Assembly (NCBI GenBank): GCA_027490725.1
Contig: JAIXXN010000070.1
Location: forward strand, 1-48,423
DNA length: 48,423 nucleotides
Source: Oxalobacteraceae bacterium
GTDB lineage: Bacteria; Pseudomonadota; Gammaproteobacteria; Burkholderiales; Burkholderiaceae_D
Reading direction: 5' to 3'
The notes under the pieces were generated by a model. It was not told where the DNA came from and searched no databases. It saw nothing but the letters and a program-made list of their open reading frames with translations. Position numbers and translations under genes: made by a program. Positions 24,987-33,445 of this stretch are shown here, piece after piece. The stretch's first letter is position 1; each line of letters starts with the position of its first letter.

Positions 24987-25907
24987 ATGTCCTCTCCCAT
25001 CCTGTTTCTGATTGCCTGCCTGATCTGGGGCTCCACCTTTTTTGCCATTACCCTGCAACTGGGCGACGTTCCCCCCTCGGTGTCGGTGGTGTACCGCTTC
25101 GCACTGTCTGCGGCCGTGCTGTTTGCCTGGTGCCTGTTGCGCGGCGACCGCCTGCGCATGCCATGGCGGGTACAACGCTGGATGCTGCTGCAAGGCTGCG
25201 CCACCTTTGGCCTCAGTTATATCTGCACCTACAGCTCGGAACAGTATCTGGTATCCGGTCTGGTCGCCGTGCTGTTCGCGCTGATGGTGTTCTGGAACCC
25301 GATACTCAACCGCATATTCTTCGGCACCCCGCTCGGCTGGCGCACCTGGAGTGCCGGCGCGGTGGCCATCGCCGGTGTCAGCCTGCTGTTCTACCAGTCT
25401 ATCGGCGCCGCTTGGGACGAACTACGCAACGGTGGCAACGGCCATTTCCTGCTGGGGCTGCTACTGGCCCTGACCGCGACCATCGCCAGCTCGGTGGGCA
25501 ATGTGGTGGTGATCAAAGTCCGCCAGGAATCGCCGAATGTGCTGCTGACCATGGCGTGGTCGATGCTGTGGGGTAGTCTGCTGGTAGCGCTGTGGGTGAT
25601 CGTCAGCGGCCAGTCCTTCCGTCTGCCACACGGCCTGCCCTACTGGGGCGGCCTGCTGTATCTGTCACTATTCGGCTCGGTGATCGCATTTGCCGCCTAC
25701 TTCACCCTGATCCACCGTATCGGCTCCCATAAAGCCGTCTACATCGGCGTCGTGACGCCGGTGATTTCGGTGCTGCTGTCGATCCAGCTGGAACATTACC
25801 GGCCGGGGCCACTCGAATGGCTGGGCATGATTCTGTGCCTCTCCAGCGTGGCCTGGGCCCTGAAAACCGATAGCCCCGCTCCCTCCACCCCTCGCAAACC
25901 GGACTGA
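24987..25907 (+). CDS. EamA-family DMT transporter
   Basis: A 306-residue membrane protein with ten predicted helices in two EamA halves; LIACLIWGSTFFAI opens the first half and the second starts near residue 155. The family exports amino acids or metabolites, with no substrate assignable here. There is no Shine-Dalgarno before the ATG, and the nearest -10 box ends six bases upstream, so the mRNA may be leaderless. The GNAT gene follows after eight bases. Confidence 0.9.
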   Translation: MSSPILFLIACLIWGSTFFAITLQLGDVPPSVSVVYRFALSAAVLFAWCLLRGDRLRMPWRVQRWMLLQGCATFGLSYICTYSSEQYLVSGLVAVLFALMVFWNPILNRIFFGTPLGWRTWSAGAVAIAGVSLLFYQSIGAAWDELRNGGNGHFLLGLLLALTATIASSVGNVVVIKVRQESPNVLLTMAWSMLWGSLLVALWVIVSGQSFRLPHGLPYWGGLLYLSLFGSVIAFAAYFTLIHRIGSHKAVYIGVVTPVISVLLSIQLEHYRPGPLEWLGMILCLSSVAWALKTDSPAPSTPRKPD

Positions 25908-25915
25908 CCCGCACC

Positions 25916-26407
25916 ATGACAACTACCGATCTGACCATACGCCCTGCCGAACCAGCCGATGTAACGGCCATCTTCGACATGATTGTCGAACTGGCTGTGT
26001 TCGAAAAACTCGAACACATGGTGGTGGCGACGCCTGCCATGCTGCACACCAGTCTGTTCGGGGAAAAACCTGCCTGTGAAGCCATCGTCGGCACGGTCAA
26101 TGGCGAAGTGGTGACCTTTGCCCTGTTCTTCCACAACTTCTCCACCTTCCTGTGCAAAAAGGGTCTGTATCTGGAAGACCTGTACGTGCGGCAGGCGCGC
26201 CGTGGCCGTGGCTACGGCAAGCAGATGCTGGTGGCGCTGGCGCAACTGGCAGTGGAACGCGATTGCGGCCGCTTCGAGTGGTCGGTACTCGACTGGAATG
26301 CCAGCGCCATCAGCCTGTACGAAGGCATGGGCGCCAGCCTGCTGCCGGAATGGCGCATCTGCCGCGTCACCGGCGAGGCCCTGACCCGGATGTCGGCCAG
26401 CGCTTGA
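25916..26407 (+). CDS. GNAT N-acetyltransferase, diamine (SSAT)-like
   Basis: A 163-residue acetyltransferase. The acetyl-CoA loop RRGRGYGKQML is at about 105-115, preceded by KKGLYLEDLYVR, a stretch shared with spermidine/spermine and thialysine N-acetyltransferases; WNASAISLYEGMGA is the usual C-terminal motif. Substrate could be a polyamine or amino acid. It is co-directional with the DMT transporter eight bases upstream, so acetylation and export may be linked. Confidence 0.9.
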   Translation: MTTTDLTIRPAEPADVTAIFDMIVELAVFEKLEHMVVATPAMLHTSLFGEKPACEAIVGTVNGEVVTFALFFHNFSTFLCKKGLYLEDLYVRQARRGRGYGKQMLVALAQLAVERDCGRFEWSVLDWNASAISLYEGMGASLLPEWRICRVTGEALTRMSASA

Positions 26408-26473
26408 TGCGCCGCAAAGTGCAGCGCCATTAAGCTTGCAGAATGACGGTTAAAGCCTGAGTCGGAGACCGTC

Positions 26474-26650
26474 ATGCTAGCCTTGCCCCCGTTTGCCCTT
26501 GCCTTGTACAAAGCCTATCTGCGCGCCCGGCTAGAGCGTTGCACCCGTGCCCTGGAAGTCATCGCGGCTCAGCGCGAAAACGATTTTCATGCCGAACGCA
26601 TCCTGCACCGCGAAGTGCTGCAGGTGCGCTCGAAACTGCGTTCGCTGTGA
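26474..26650 (+). CDS. Small helical protein, 58 residues, unknown
   Basis: The frame reads MLALPPFALALYKAYLRARL, then a charged helical run with RENDFHAERILHREVLQ. A GGAG site stands eight bases before the ATG. It could be one continuous amphipathic helix or coiled coil. I do not recognise it. It ends 13 bases before the convergent metalloprotease stop. Confidence 0.5.
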   Translation: MLALPPFALALYKAYLRARLERCTRALEVIAAQRENDFHAERILHREVLQVRSKLRSL

Positions 26651-26662
26651 ACCCGGACCGCT

Positions 26663-29395
26663 TTAGGCACCAGCACGCTGCAGCGACGCCTTGAGCGTCT
26701 GGTTCAGCGTTTCATAGGCTTCCGCCAGATGCGCCTGCATCACACGACTCCCCTTGCGCTGCAGCGCCCCCTGTAACTCGCGCTGTAATTGCAGCGCATA
26801 CTGACGCTGCAGACTGCGCGCATCAGCCAGTTGCGGCGCCGGGCTGCGTAACAGGCTAGCGCACAGGCGCTTCAGATGCTCGCGCTGCAGATTGCGTCGT
26901 CCGGCACTAATCTCCCTGGCGGTTTTCAGTTCACTCCAGATGGCCGCCTGCAAACTGCCATACAGCTCGTCCAGCGCCAGGCCCTGGCGCGGATCATCCA
27001 GCTTTTCCTGTGCATCGCCGAGGCGGGTGGCTACCGCATCGGACATCAGTTGTGCCAGCGCCCCCGATTGCAGGGCCAGCACGCGCGCGCCCACTGACAC
27101 GTCGGGCCGCTGCACGGCTTCGAACGGTTCCGGCGTCAGACGGTTCAGCAGCGCTGGCGAAAATTTGAAACTGTCGCCTTTGAACAGGCTGCGCGTCAGC
27201 ATCTGCAGGGCAGCACGTTGCCGCGCCAGCGGAACCGGCGTAAAGGCGGCGCGCCCGCCTCCCGTATGCTCGTGTACATAACTGAGCCCGCCCACGTACT
27301 TCACTGCCAGCGGCAAGACCCGCGCATACTGCTGGAACGCGTCATCGAAACTGCGGCGCAGCAGATCGTAATTGGCATCCGGCTTCAGGGCGCGCCGTTC
27401 CAGGCGCTGCCACAGTTCGCGTGACATGCTCAGGCGCCGTTCGATATAGGCCAGCGGATCATTGCCCAGATCATAGGCATTCACGTCCGGATCGGCGTTA
27501 TAAGCGGCCGCTTCCAGATCGGAACCGAAGGCCAACTGGGCTTCGCCGGAACGCGCGGCAATGCGCGCCAGCTCCCGCGCCTCGTGCTCCGGCTCGATCG
27601 GCTTGTAGGCGTATTCAATCGCCCAGTAATCATAAGGCCCCAGTGCCGACGGCACATACTCGCCCTGCGCCTCGCCCTGCAGCGCCAGATTGAAGGGTGT
27701 GTAGTCCATCACCGAGCCGGCCAGACCGTGCGCGCGGGTAAACGCCGGATCCTGTAACTGCTTCAGGGTGTACACGGTCGAGGCGCGGAAGTTGTGCCGC
27801 AAGCCCAGCGTGTGGCCGATTTCGTGCATCACCACCGCACGCACATAGGCCTGCGCTAGTGCTTCCGCCTGTGGCCCGGCCAGCTCCGCCTCGCTGCGGG
27901 CGGCCAGTAAGTCCATGGCAAAATCCAGTTCCTGCGTCACGCCATCCTGAACCATGCAGCGATCCTGCTGCGCCGTCGTTGTCGTCGTCATCATGGCATC
28001 GCTGGCGGCCAGACGCCGCGCGCCACGGGCAAACGATTCCGACACGGCGATGTCGGCGTCCAGAATCTCGCCACTACGCGGGTCAACCTGACGCGGACCG
28101 AGCGCAAAACCGGCATCGTTACCGAGGAACCAGCGCACCGACGCATGCCGCACATCCATGGTGTCGAAACGGTCGGTAGCGCTCTGCTGACGCACTTCGA
28201 TGGCATCCTTGAAACCGATCCGCTCAAATGCTGCGTTCCACGCCAGAATCCCCTGACTCACCGCCTCACGGTATTTCAACGGCACGTTGGCATCGATCCA
28301 GTACACGATGGGCTGACGCGGTGGCGACAGCGGCAGTGCCGGATCACGCTTCTCCAGCCGCCAGCGTTCCACCAGATGGCGCGCCGTGGTGGGTGCCGTA
28401 TCATCGGAAAAATCCTGCATGGTGCGGATGAAATGGCCGAGCCGTTCATCGGCCACCCGCCCTGCCATAGCCTGTGCCGGCAGCGGCATGAAGTTGTAAT
28501 AGAAGCCGAGGAACAGACTGCGCGGATCCGGCAAGGTCGCTGGCAGGGCAAAGCCGCCGGCCAGCGCTGCGGCCGGGGTGGCCGGTGGTGCCGGCAGGCG
28601 CGGCACGAAGAAATGTGTCTGCACCTGCAGGCCCGTCATGCTGCTATCGGCGCGCACACTCTGGAAGCTGCTATTCCGCGGGTCGACCGCGTACGACAGG
28701 CGGAACGCCGCTTCCAGCCGGGTCGCGTAACCGGGAATGTCGCCGAACAGCAGCGTGCTGGCGTCGATCAGTATCGCGCCGGTTTGCGTCTGCGGGCCAC
28801 TCAGCACCGGCGCGATCGCCAGCAGGCTGTCGGAATAGGCCTGCGCCACGGCCAGCGCCTGCGGCGTACCGGCTTTCGCGCCGTAGGCGGTATTTTTAGC
28901 GATCAGTTGTACCAGCGCTCCGACGCGGTGAAACACCACCACCTGACTGCTGCCCATCTGGCCGCCGTAGATACCGCGTTCACCGATGCCATGCGGGGTA
29001 TTCACCGTCATGAACAAAGGCTTGTCAAATTGTTCGGGGCGCAGTTCGATCCAGACCTTTTCTTCTTTCTGGTAGAGCCCCAGAAAACCTGGCAGATGCG
29101 TGGCACCGCGCACCACTTCGGCGAACGGGCGGGCGCCCGGCGGCGCCGGCAACGGCACTGCGGGCGCGACCACTGCGGCGGCAGGAGGCGTCGCCTGCAG
29201 CGCGGACGGCGCCACCGTGAGCGGCGCTGTTTCGGGTACCGGTGCGAGTGGGGGCACAGGCGCGGGCTGGGGCGTACTGCCCGGCACCGGGACTGGGACC
29301 GGAACCGGGACCGGGACCGGGAGCGGCTCCTGCGCCAGCGCACTCGCGGCCAGTGACAGCAACAGCGCGGTGCGCAGGGAATTCACGACAGACAT
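26663..29395 (-). CDS. Secreted zinc-dependent metalloprotease (DUF5117/DUF4953 type)
   Basis: A 910-residue exported protease. A signal peptide (about 1-21) is followed by Pro-Val repeats (25-38) and a Pro/Ala-rich linker to about 90. The N-terminal DUF5117-like part includes FMTVNTPHGIGERGIYGGQMG. The active site HEIGHTLGLRH has zinc ligands H524, H528 and H534 with catalytic E525, and VMDYTPFN is the Met-turn, as in metzincins. The C-terminal third is helical. AGGAAG precedes the ATG. Substrates of this broad bacterial family are not known. It follows hutI on the same strand after 98 bases. Confidence 0.92.
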   Translation of the reverse strand: MSVVNSLRTALLLSLAASALAQEPLPVPVPVPVPVPVPGSTPQPAPVPPLAPVPETAPLTVAPSALQATPPAAAVVAPAVPLPAPPGARPFAEVVRGATHLPGFLGLYQKEEKVWIELRPEQFDKPLFMTVNTPHGIGERGIYGGQMGSSQVVVFHRVGALVQLIAKNTAYGAKAGTPQALAVAQAYSDSLLAIAPVLSGPQTQTGAILIDASTLLFGDIPGYATRLEAAFRLSYAVDPRNSSFQSVRADSSMTGLQVQTHFFVPRLPAPPATPAAALAGGFALPATLPDPRSLFLGFYYNFMPLPAQAMAGRVADERLGHFIRTMQDFSDDTAPTTARHLVERWRLEKRDPALPLSPPRQPIVYWIDANVPLKYREAVSQGILAWNAAFERIGFKDAIEVRQQSATDRFDTMDVRHASVRWFLGNDAGFALGPRQVDPRSGEILDADIAVSESFARGARRLAASDAMMTTTTTAQQDRCMVQDGVTQELDFAMDLLAARSEAELAGPQAEALAQAYVRAVVMHEIGHTLGLRHNFRASTVYTLKQLQDPAFTRAHGLAGSVMDYTPFNLALQGEAQGEYVPSALGPYDYWAIEYAYKPIEPEHEARELARIAARSGEAQLAFGSDLEAAAYNADPDVNAYDLGNDPLAYIERRLSMSRELWQRLERRALKPDANYDLLRRSFDDAFQQYARVLPLAVKYVGGLSYVHEHTGGGRAAFTPVPLARQRAALQMLTRSLFKGDSFKFSPALLNRLTPEPFEAVQRPDVSVGARVLALQSGALAQLMSDAVATRLGDAQEKLDDPRQGLALDELYGSLQAAIWSELKTAREISAGRRNLQREHLKRLCASLLRSPAPQLADARSLQRQYALQLQRELQGALQRKGSRVMQAHLAEAYETLNQTLKASLQRAGA
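29283..29324. repeat. Seven-copy hexamer repeat inside the metalloprotease gene
   Basis: Seven consecutive hexamers of the form GGGACC (some with one change) code on the minus strand for the Pro-Val dipeptides after the signal peptide. Because the unit is six bases, gain or loss keeps the frame. Confidence 0.85.
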
Positions 29396-29493
29396 GGGCT
29401 TCCTGTTACGTTAGAACGAGCATCGCATACTGTAACCGATCGCCCGAGCCAGTCGCCAGTTTTTGCCGAGGCCTCGCTCTAAATTTACACGCT

Positions 29494-30702
29494 TCACAAC
29501 ACGCCGTGCAACACCCCGCGCTGTACCACGCCACAGCAGGGATTGAGCCCGATCGCATACGACAGGTCGGCCGGACGGGCGATGCGCCATAGCGCGAAGT
29601 CAGCCTGCTTGCCCACCTCCAGGGTACCGATGCGCTGCTCGCGGCCCAGCGCACGCGCCGCATGGCGGGTGCAACCGGCCAGCGCTTCGAGCGGCGTCAG
29701 ACGCCACAGGGTACACACCATATTCATCGCCAGCAGCAAAGACGTCATCGGCGAGGTACCGGGATTGCAATCGGTCGCCACTGCCATCGGCACGCCCGCT
29801 GCACGCAGGGCTGCCACCGGCGGCGGCGTGCTATCGCGCAGGAAGTAATAAGCGCCGGGTAGCAGCACGGCCACCGTCCCGGCCGCGGCCATGGCGGCAA
29901 TCCCGCGCGCACTCAGATGTTCCAGATGGTCGGCTGACAGCCCCTGATAGCGCGCCACCAGCGCCGCGCCATCCTGATCGGACAGCTGCTCGGCATGGAG
30001 TTTGACGGGCAGACCCAGTTGCTGCGCGGCCGCGAAGACGCGCTCGGTCTGCGCTGCCGTGAAACCGATCCGCTCGCAGAAGGCATCCACCGCATCGATC
30101 AGGCCTTCTTCTGCCAGCGGCGCCATCATCGCGCACACGGCATCGACATAGGCATCGGGGCGTCCCGCATATTCGGGCGGTACCGCATGCGCGCCAAGGA
30201 AGGTGGTCGCCACGTCGACCGGCAGTTCGCGCGCGATCCGGCGCGCCACCCGCAACATGGCTGCTTCCGAGTCGGCTGTCAGGCCGTAGCCGGACTTGAT
30301 TTCCAGCGTGGTCACGCCTTCCGCCAGCAAGCTGCGGATACGCGGCAGACTGGCCTGCAGCAGTTGTGCTTCGCTAGCGGCGCGGGTGGCGCGCACGGTG
30401 GACATGATGCCGCCACCGGCACGCGCGATATCCTCGTAACTGGCACCGTTCAGGCGCGCTTCGAATTCATCGCTGCGGTTACCGGCATGGACGATGTGGG
30501 TATGGCAATCGATCAGCCCCGGGGTCAGCCAGCAGCCGCCGCCATCATGCACCTGGGCCGCCTTTGCCACGGCAGGCAGTTGCGCCATCGTTCCCAGCCA
30601 CGCAATCCGGCCATCTTTGACGGCGATCGCGGCATCGCGCACTTCACCGTAACCATCGGCCATGGTGGCCAGATGCACATTGGTCAGCAATAGATCCCAC
30701 AT
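29494..30702 (-). CDS. hutI: Imidazolonepropionase (HutI)
   Basis: A 402-residue amidohydrolase that opens 4-imidazolone-5-propionate to formiminoglutamate, step 3 of histidine breakdown. Metal and substrate motifs are LIDCHTHIVHAGNRSDEFEARL, LEIKSGYGL, and ATDCNPGTSP. Length equals the family norm. AGGAAG lies eight bases before the ATG and overlaps the hutD stop. It is the last gene of the hut operon. Confidence 0.97.
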   Translation of the reverse strand: MWDLLLTNVHLATMADGYGEVRDAAIAVKDGRIAWLGTMAQLPAVAKAAQVHDGGGCWLTPGLIDCHTHIVHAGNRSDEFEARLNGASYEDIARAGGGIMSTVRATRAASEAQLLQASLPRIRSLLAEGVTTLEIKSGYGLTADSEAAMLRVARRIARELPVDVATTFLGAHAVPPEYAGRPDAYVDAVCAMMAPLAEEGLIDAVDAFCERIGFTAAQTERVFAAAQQLGLPVKLHAEQLSDQDGAALVARYQGLSADHLEHLSARGIAAMAAAGTVAVLLPGAYYFLRDSTPPPVAALRAAGVPMAVATDCNPGTSPMTSLLLAMNMVCTLWRLTPLEALAGCTRHAARALGREQRIGTLEVGKQADFALWRIARPADLSYAIGLNPCCGVVQRGVLHGVL

Positions 30703-30714
30703 GCTTGGCGCTTC

Positions 30715-31290
30715 CTAATTGTAGACAAGATCAACCACGAACACGGTGGCCTGCGCCGCGTCCATGCGCCACTGCGTGTCGCCTTCGAGCAGCAGCAGAT
30801 CGTAGCGCACCATGGCAATGCGCTCGGCCTCGCTATCAAGCGTCAGGCTTTCACCCTCGGCCAGAAACAGCAGCGTGGTGCTGGCGCGCCGTGGTAGTTC
30901 CAGCGTGCCACGCAGCGTCACCACTTCCAGCCGGTGACGACAGCGGCCACGCCGCGTCATGACATTGAAATCGGTGGTCACGCCACTGGCTATGGTGGCG
31001 TGCACGGCGGCCTCACCGTCAAACACGATGACTGGCTCGGCGGCGCTGAGCACCACCCGCTGGTCGCCGAAGTCGAGCAGCACGCCATCGCCATCGACCA
31101 GCGCCAGCGTACGGTCGATGCCGGGAAAGGCGGAAAACGGCCCGCTCTCGGCAATCGTGGCCAGACTGACACGCCAGTCGAACTGCTCGAAACCGGCACC
31201 GGCCGGTGACACCCGCATCTCGGTGGTGCTGCCGCCACCATTTTTCCACGGCGTGGGCCGCAGGCTAGCGTACTGGATTAGCTCGGTCAT
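30715..31290 (-). CDS. hutD: HutD family protein
   Basis: A 191-residue cupin-fold protein of the HutD (DUF886) family. Family segments are TPWKNGGGSTTE near the start, DWRVSLATIAESGPFSAFPG and the later FNVMTRRG. In Pseudomonas HutD is thought to limit excessive hut expression, possibly by binding an intermediate, and has no known catalysis. Start overlaps the hutF stop as ATGA; the 12-base gap to hutI keeps it in the operon. Confidence 0.93.
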   Translation of the reverse strand: MTELIQYASLRPTPWKNGGGSTTEMRVSPAGAGFEQFDWRVSLATIAESGPFSAFPGIDRTLALVDGDGVLLDFGDQRVVLSAAEPVIVFDGEAAVHATIASGVTTDFNVMTRRGRCRHRLEVVTLRGTLELPRRASTTLLFLAEGESLTLDSEAERIAMVRYDLLLLEGDTQWRMDAAQATVFVVDLVYN

Positions 31291-32648
31291 CGGAACTCCT
31301 GCAACTCGCTCAAGGTCTGTTTGAAGCGCTCGGCAATCGCCTGCTGTGCCACGTGCTGACCTGCACGCACCAGCCAGCGCCCTCCCACCATCACATCCCG
31401 CACCAGATTATCATTTCCGCTGAAAATCAGGCTGCCCAGTACTTCGTCCAGTGCCAGCGCGTGCAGGTTCGGATGGCCATCGTCCGGCACGATCAGATCG
31501 GCGCGCCGGCCGACTGCCAGCGCTCCCACCGGCCGGCCACTGGCCTGTGCGCCACCCTGCAAAGCACTCTGCCAGAGGAAGTCGCCGACATTGCGCTGCT
31601 GTGCCGAGATGGCGATATTGCGGCGCTGCTGCTGCAGACGCTGGCCATACTCCAGCCAGCGCAGTTCTTCCACCGCGCTCTGCGAAATATGCGAATCGCT
31701 GCCGATGCCGAAGCGGCCAGCGTGCGCCACAAACTCCTCGAGCGGGAACAGGCCATCGCCCAGATTGGCCTCCGTGCTTGGGCACAGCCCGGCCACGGCG
31801 CCGCTGCGGGCAATTTGCTGCACCTCGTCCGGCAGCAAGTGAGTAGCGTGAATCAGGCACCAACGCTGATCGACGGCCACCTGTTCATACAGATATTGCA
31901 CGGGACGCTGCCCGCACCAGTCCAGCGCCTGCTGCACTTCCGCCATCTGCTCGGCGATATGAATGTGCACGGGGCGCTGCGCCGGTAAGGCTGCCAGCAC
32001 GGTATTGATCTGTTCTGCCGACGCGGCACGCAGCGAATGGGGCGCCACGCCCACTTCGGTCTGGGCATCGCGCAGTGGTTCGAGTGCTTCGATGATGCGC
32101 AATACATCAGTCGCATCGGTGCGGAAGCGCTGCTGTTCCGGTTTGAGGGGCTGCGCACCAAAGCCGGCATAGCTATACAGCACCGGCAGCATGGTGATAC
32201 CGATGCCGGCAAGTTGCGCCGCCGCGATCACGCGCTGCGCCGTTTCAGCGGGCTGCGGATACAGGCTACCATCGGGTGCGCGCTGCACATAATGGAATTC
32301 GCACAGCGCCGTATACCCATGGCGCAGACACTCCACGAACAGCTGGGCGGCAATCGCCTCGATCTGCTGCGGCGTGATATTGCGGGCAAAGCGGTACATC
32401 AGTTCGCGCCAGGTCCAGAAACTGTCCCGCCCCGGCCCGGCCTTTTCCGTGCGTCCGGCCAGCGCCCGCTGGAAGCTGTGCGAATGCAGATTGATCATGC
32501 CCGGCAGAGCATACTCGACCACCGTTGCCGCACCGGCCTGCGCCTGTGGTGTCACGGACCTGATGGTGCCACCCGCATCCCAGCAGATCAGCACATCCTG
32601 CGCCCAGCCGTCGGGCAGCAGCGCGTGGCGCGCGAACAGCTGCGTCAT
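31287..32648 (-). CDS. hutF: Formiminoglutamate deiminase (HutF)
   Basis: A 453-residue amidohydrolase converting N-formiminoglutamate to N-formylglutamate and ammonia. Its presence marks the five-step histidine route. Metal-site motifs are INLHSHSFQRALAGR, VHIHIAEQ, and GSDSHISQS. Start and stop overlap hutG and hutD by four bases each, so translation is coupled. Confidence 0.96.
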   Translation of the reverse strand: MTQLFARHALLPDGWAQDVLICWDAGGTIRSVTPQAQAGAATVVEYALPGMINLHSHSFQRALAGRTEKAGPGRDSFWTWRELMYRFARNITPQQIEAIAAQLFVECLRHGYTALCEFHYVQRAPDGSLYPQPAETAQRVIAAAQLAGIGITMLPVLYSYAGFGAQPLKPEQQRFRTDATDVLRIIEALEPLRDAQTEVGVAPHSLRAASAEQINTVLAALPAQRPVHIHIAEQMAEVQQALDWCGQRPVQYLYEQVAVDQRWCLIHATHLLPDEVQQIARSGAVAGLCPSTEANLGDGLFPLEEFVAHAGRFGIGSDSHISQSAVEELRWLEYGQRLQQQRRNIAISAQQRNVGDFLWQSALQGGAQASGRPVGALAVGRRADLIVPDDGHPNLHALALDEVLGSLIFSGNDNLVRDVMVGGRWLVRAGQHVAQQAIAERFKQTLSELQEFR

Positions 32649-33433
32649 GTGCGGCTCCAGTCGGCAGCGGCCTGCAACATCGGGCGCAGCACAGCTTGTG
32701 CCTGCGCCGCCAGATCGACCCGGTAGTCATACGGCGCCTGCTCGTCCATGTAGGTGGACTGGCACATCTCGAGCTGGATGGCGTGCACATTCGAGGCCGG
32801 ACGGCCGTAGTGACGGGTGATATGGCCACCTTTGAAGCGGCCATTGACAGCAATACTGTAGTGCTCCTGGGCCAGCGCCTGCGCTACCACCGCCGCGCTC
32901 AGTTCCGGCGCGCAGCTCTTGCCATCGGCCGTACCGAAGTTCAGGTCCGGCAGCTTACCTTCGAAAAAGCGCGGCACGATGGACGCGATCGAATGGGCGT
33001 CCCACAGCACTACCCGGCCATGCAGCGACAGCAAGCGCTCCAGTTCCGCGCGCAACTGCGCGTGGTAAGGCTGCCAGTAAGCAGCCAGCCGGCGTTGCAC
33101 TTCTGCCGCATCGGGCGCACAGCCCTCGCGGTACAGCGGCTCGCGGTGAAAGGTATCGATCGGGCACAGGCCCGTCGTATCCTGACCGGGATAGAGATTG
33201 CTATCTTCTGCGGGACGGTTCAGATCGATCACATAGCGCGACCAGCGCGCCGACAGCGTCGAGGCGCCCAGCTCGCCGAGAAAATCGTAGAGCTTGGGCA
33301 GATGCCAGTCGGTATCCTGACGCTCGGCAGCGGCAGGCGTCATCAGTGCTGCGATGTCGTCGGGAATATCGGTGCCCACGTGCGGCATGGACACCAGCAA
33401 GGGAATGCTGCCTGCGTTGAAGCGAAAATCCAT
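32645..33433 (-). CDS. hutG: N-formylglutamate deformylase (HutG)
   Basis: A 262-residue N-formylglutamate amidohydrolase (PF05013) that yields glutamate and formate, the last step of the route begun by HutF. Conserved segments are SMPHVGTDIP, DTDWHLPKLYDF, VIDLNRP, WDAHSI and FKGGHITRHYG. A GGGAGAGG site that overlaps the hutH stop precedes the ATG. Twelve bases separate it from hutH. Confidence 0.96.
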   Translation of the reverse strand: MDFRFNAGSIPLLVSMPHVGTDIPDDIAALMTPAAAERQDTDWHLPKLYDFLGELGASTLSARWSRYVIDLNRPAEDSNLYPGQDTTGLCPIDTFHREPLYREGCAPDAAEVQRRLAAYWQPYHAQLRAELERLLSLHGRVVLWDAHSIASIVPRFFEGKLPDLNFGTADGKSCAPELSAAVVAQALAQEHYSIAVNGRFKGGHITRHYGRPASNVHAIQLEMCQSTYMDEQAPYDYRVDLAAQAQAVLRPMLQAAADWSRT

Positions 33434-33445
33434 GCCGCCTCTCCC

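Noticed and set aside
28145..29356. A 403-codon plus-strand frame opposite the metalloprotease N-terminal half
   Set aside because: Arg/His/Gly-rich shadow; the minus-strand protein has a signal peptide and HExxH site.
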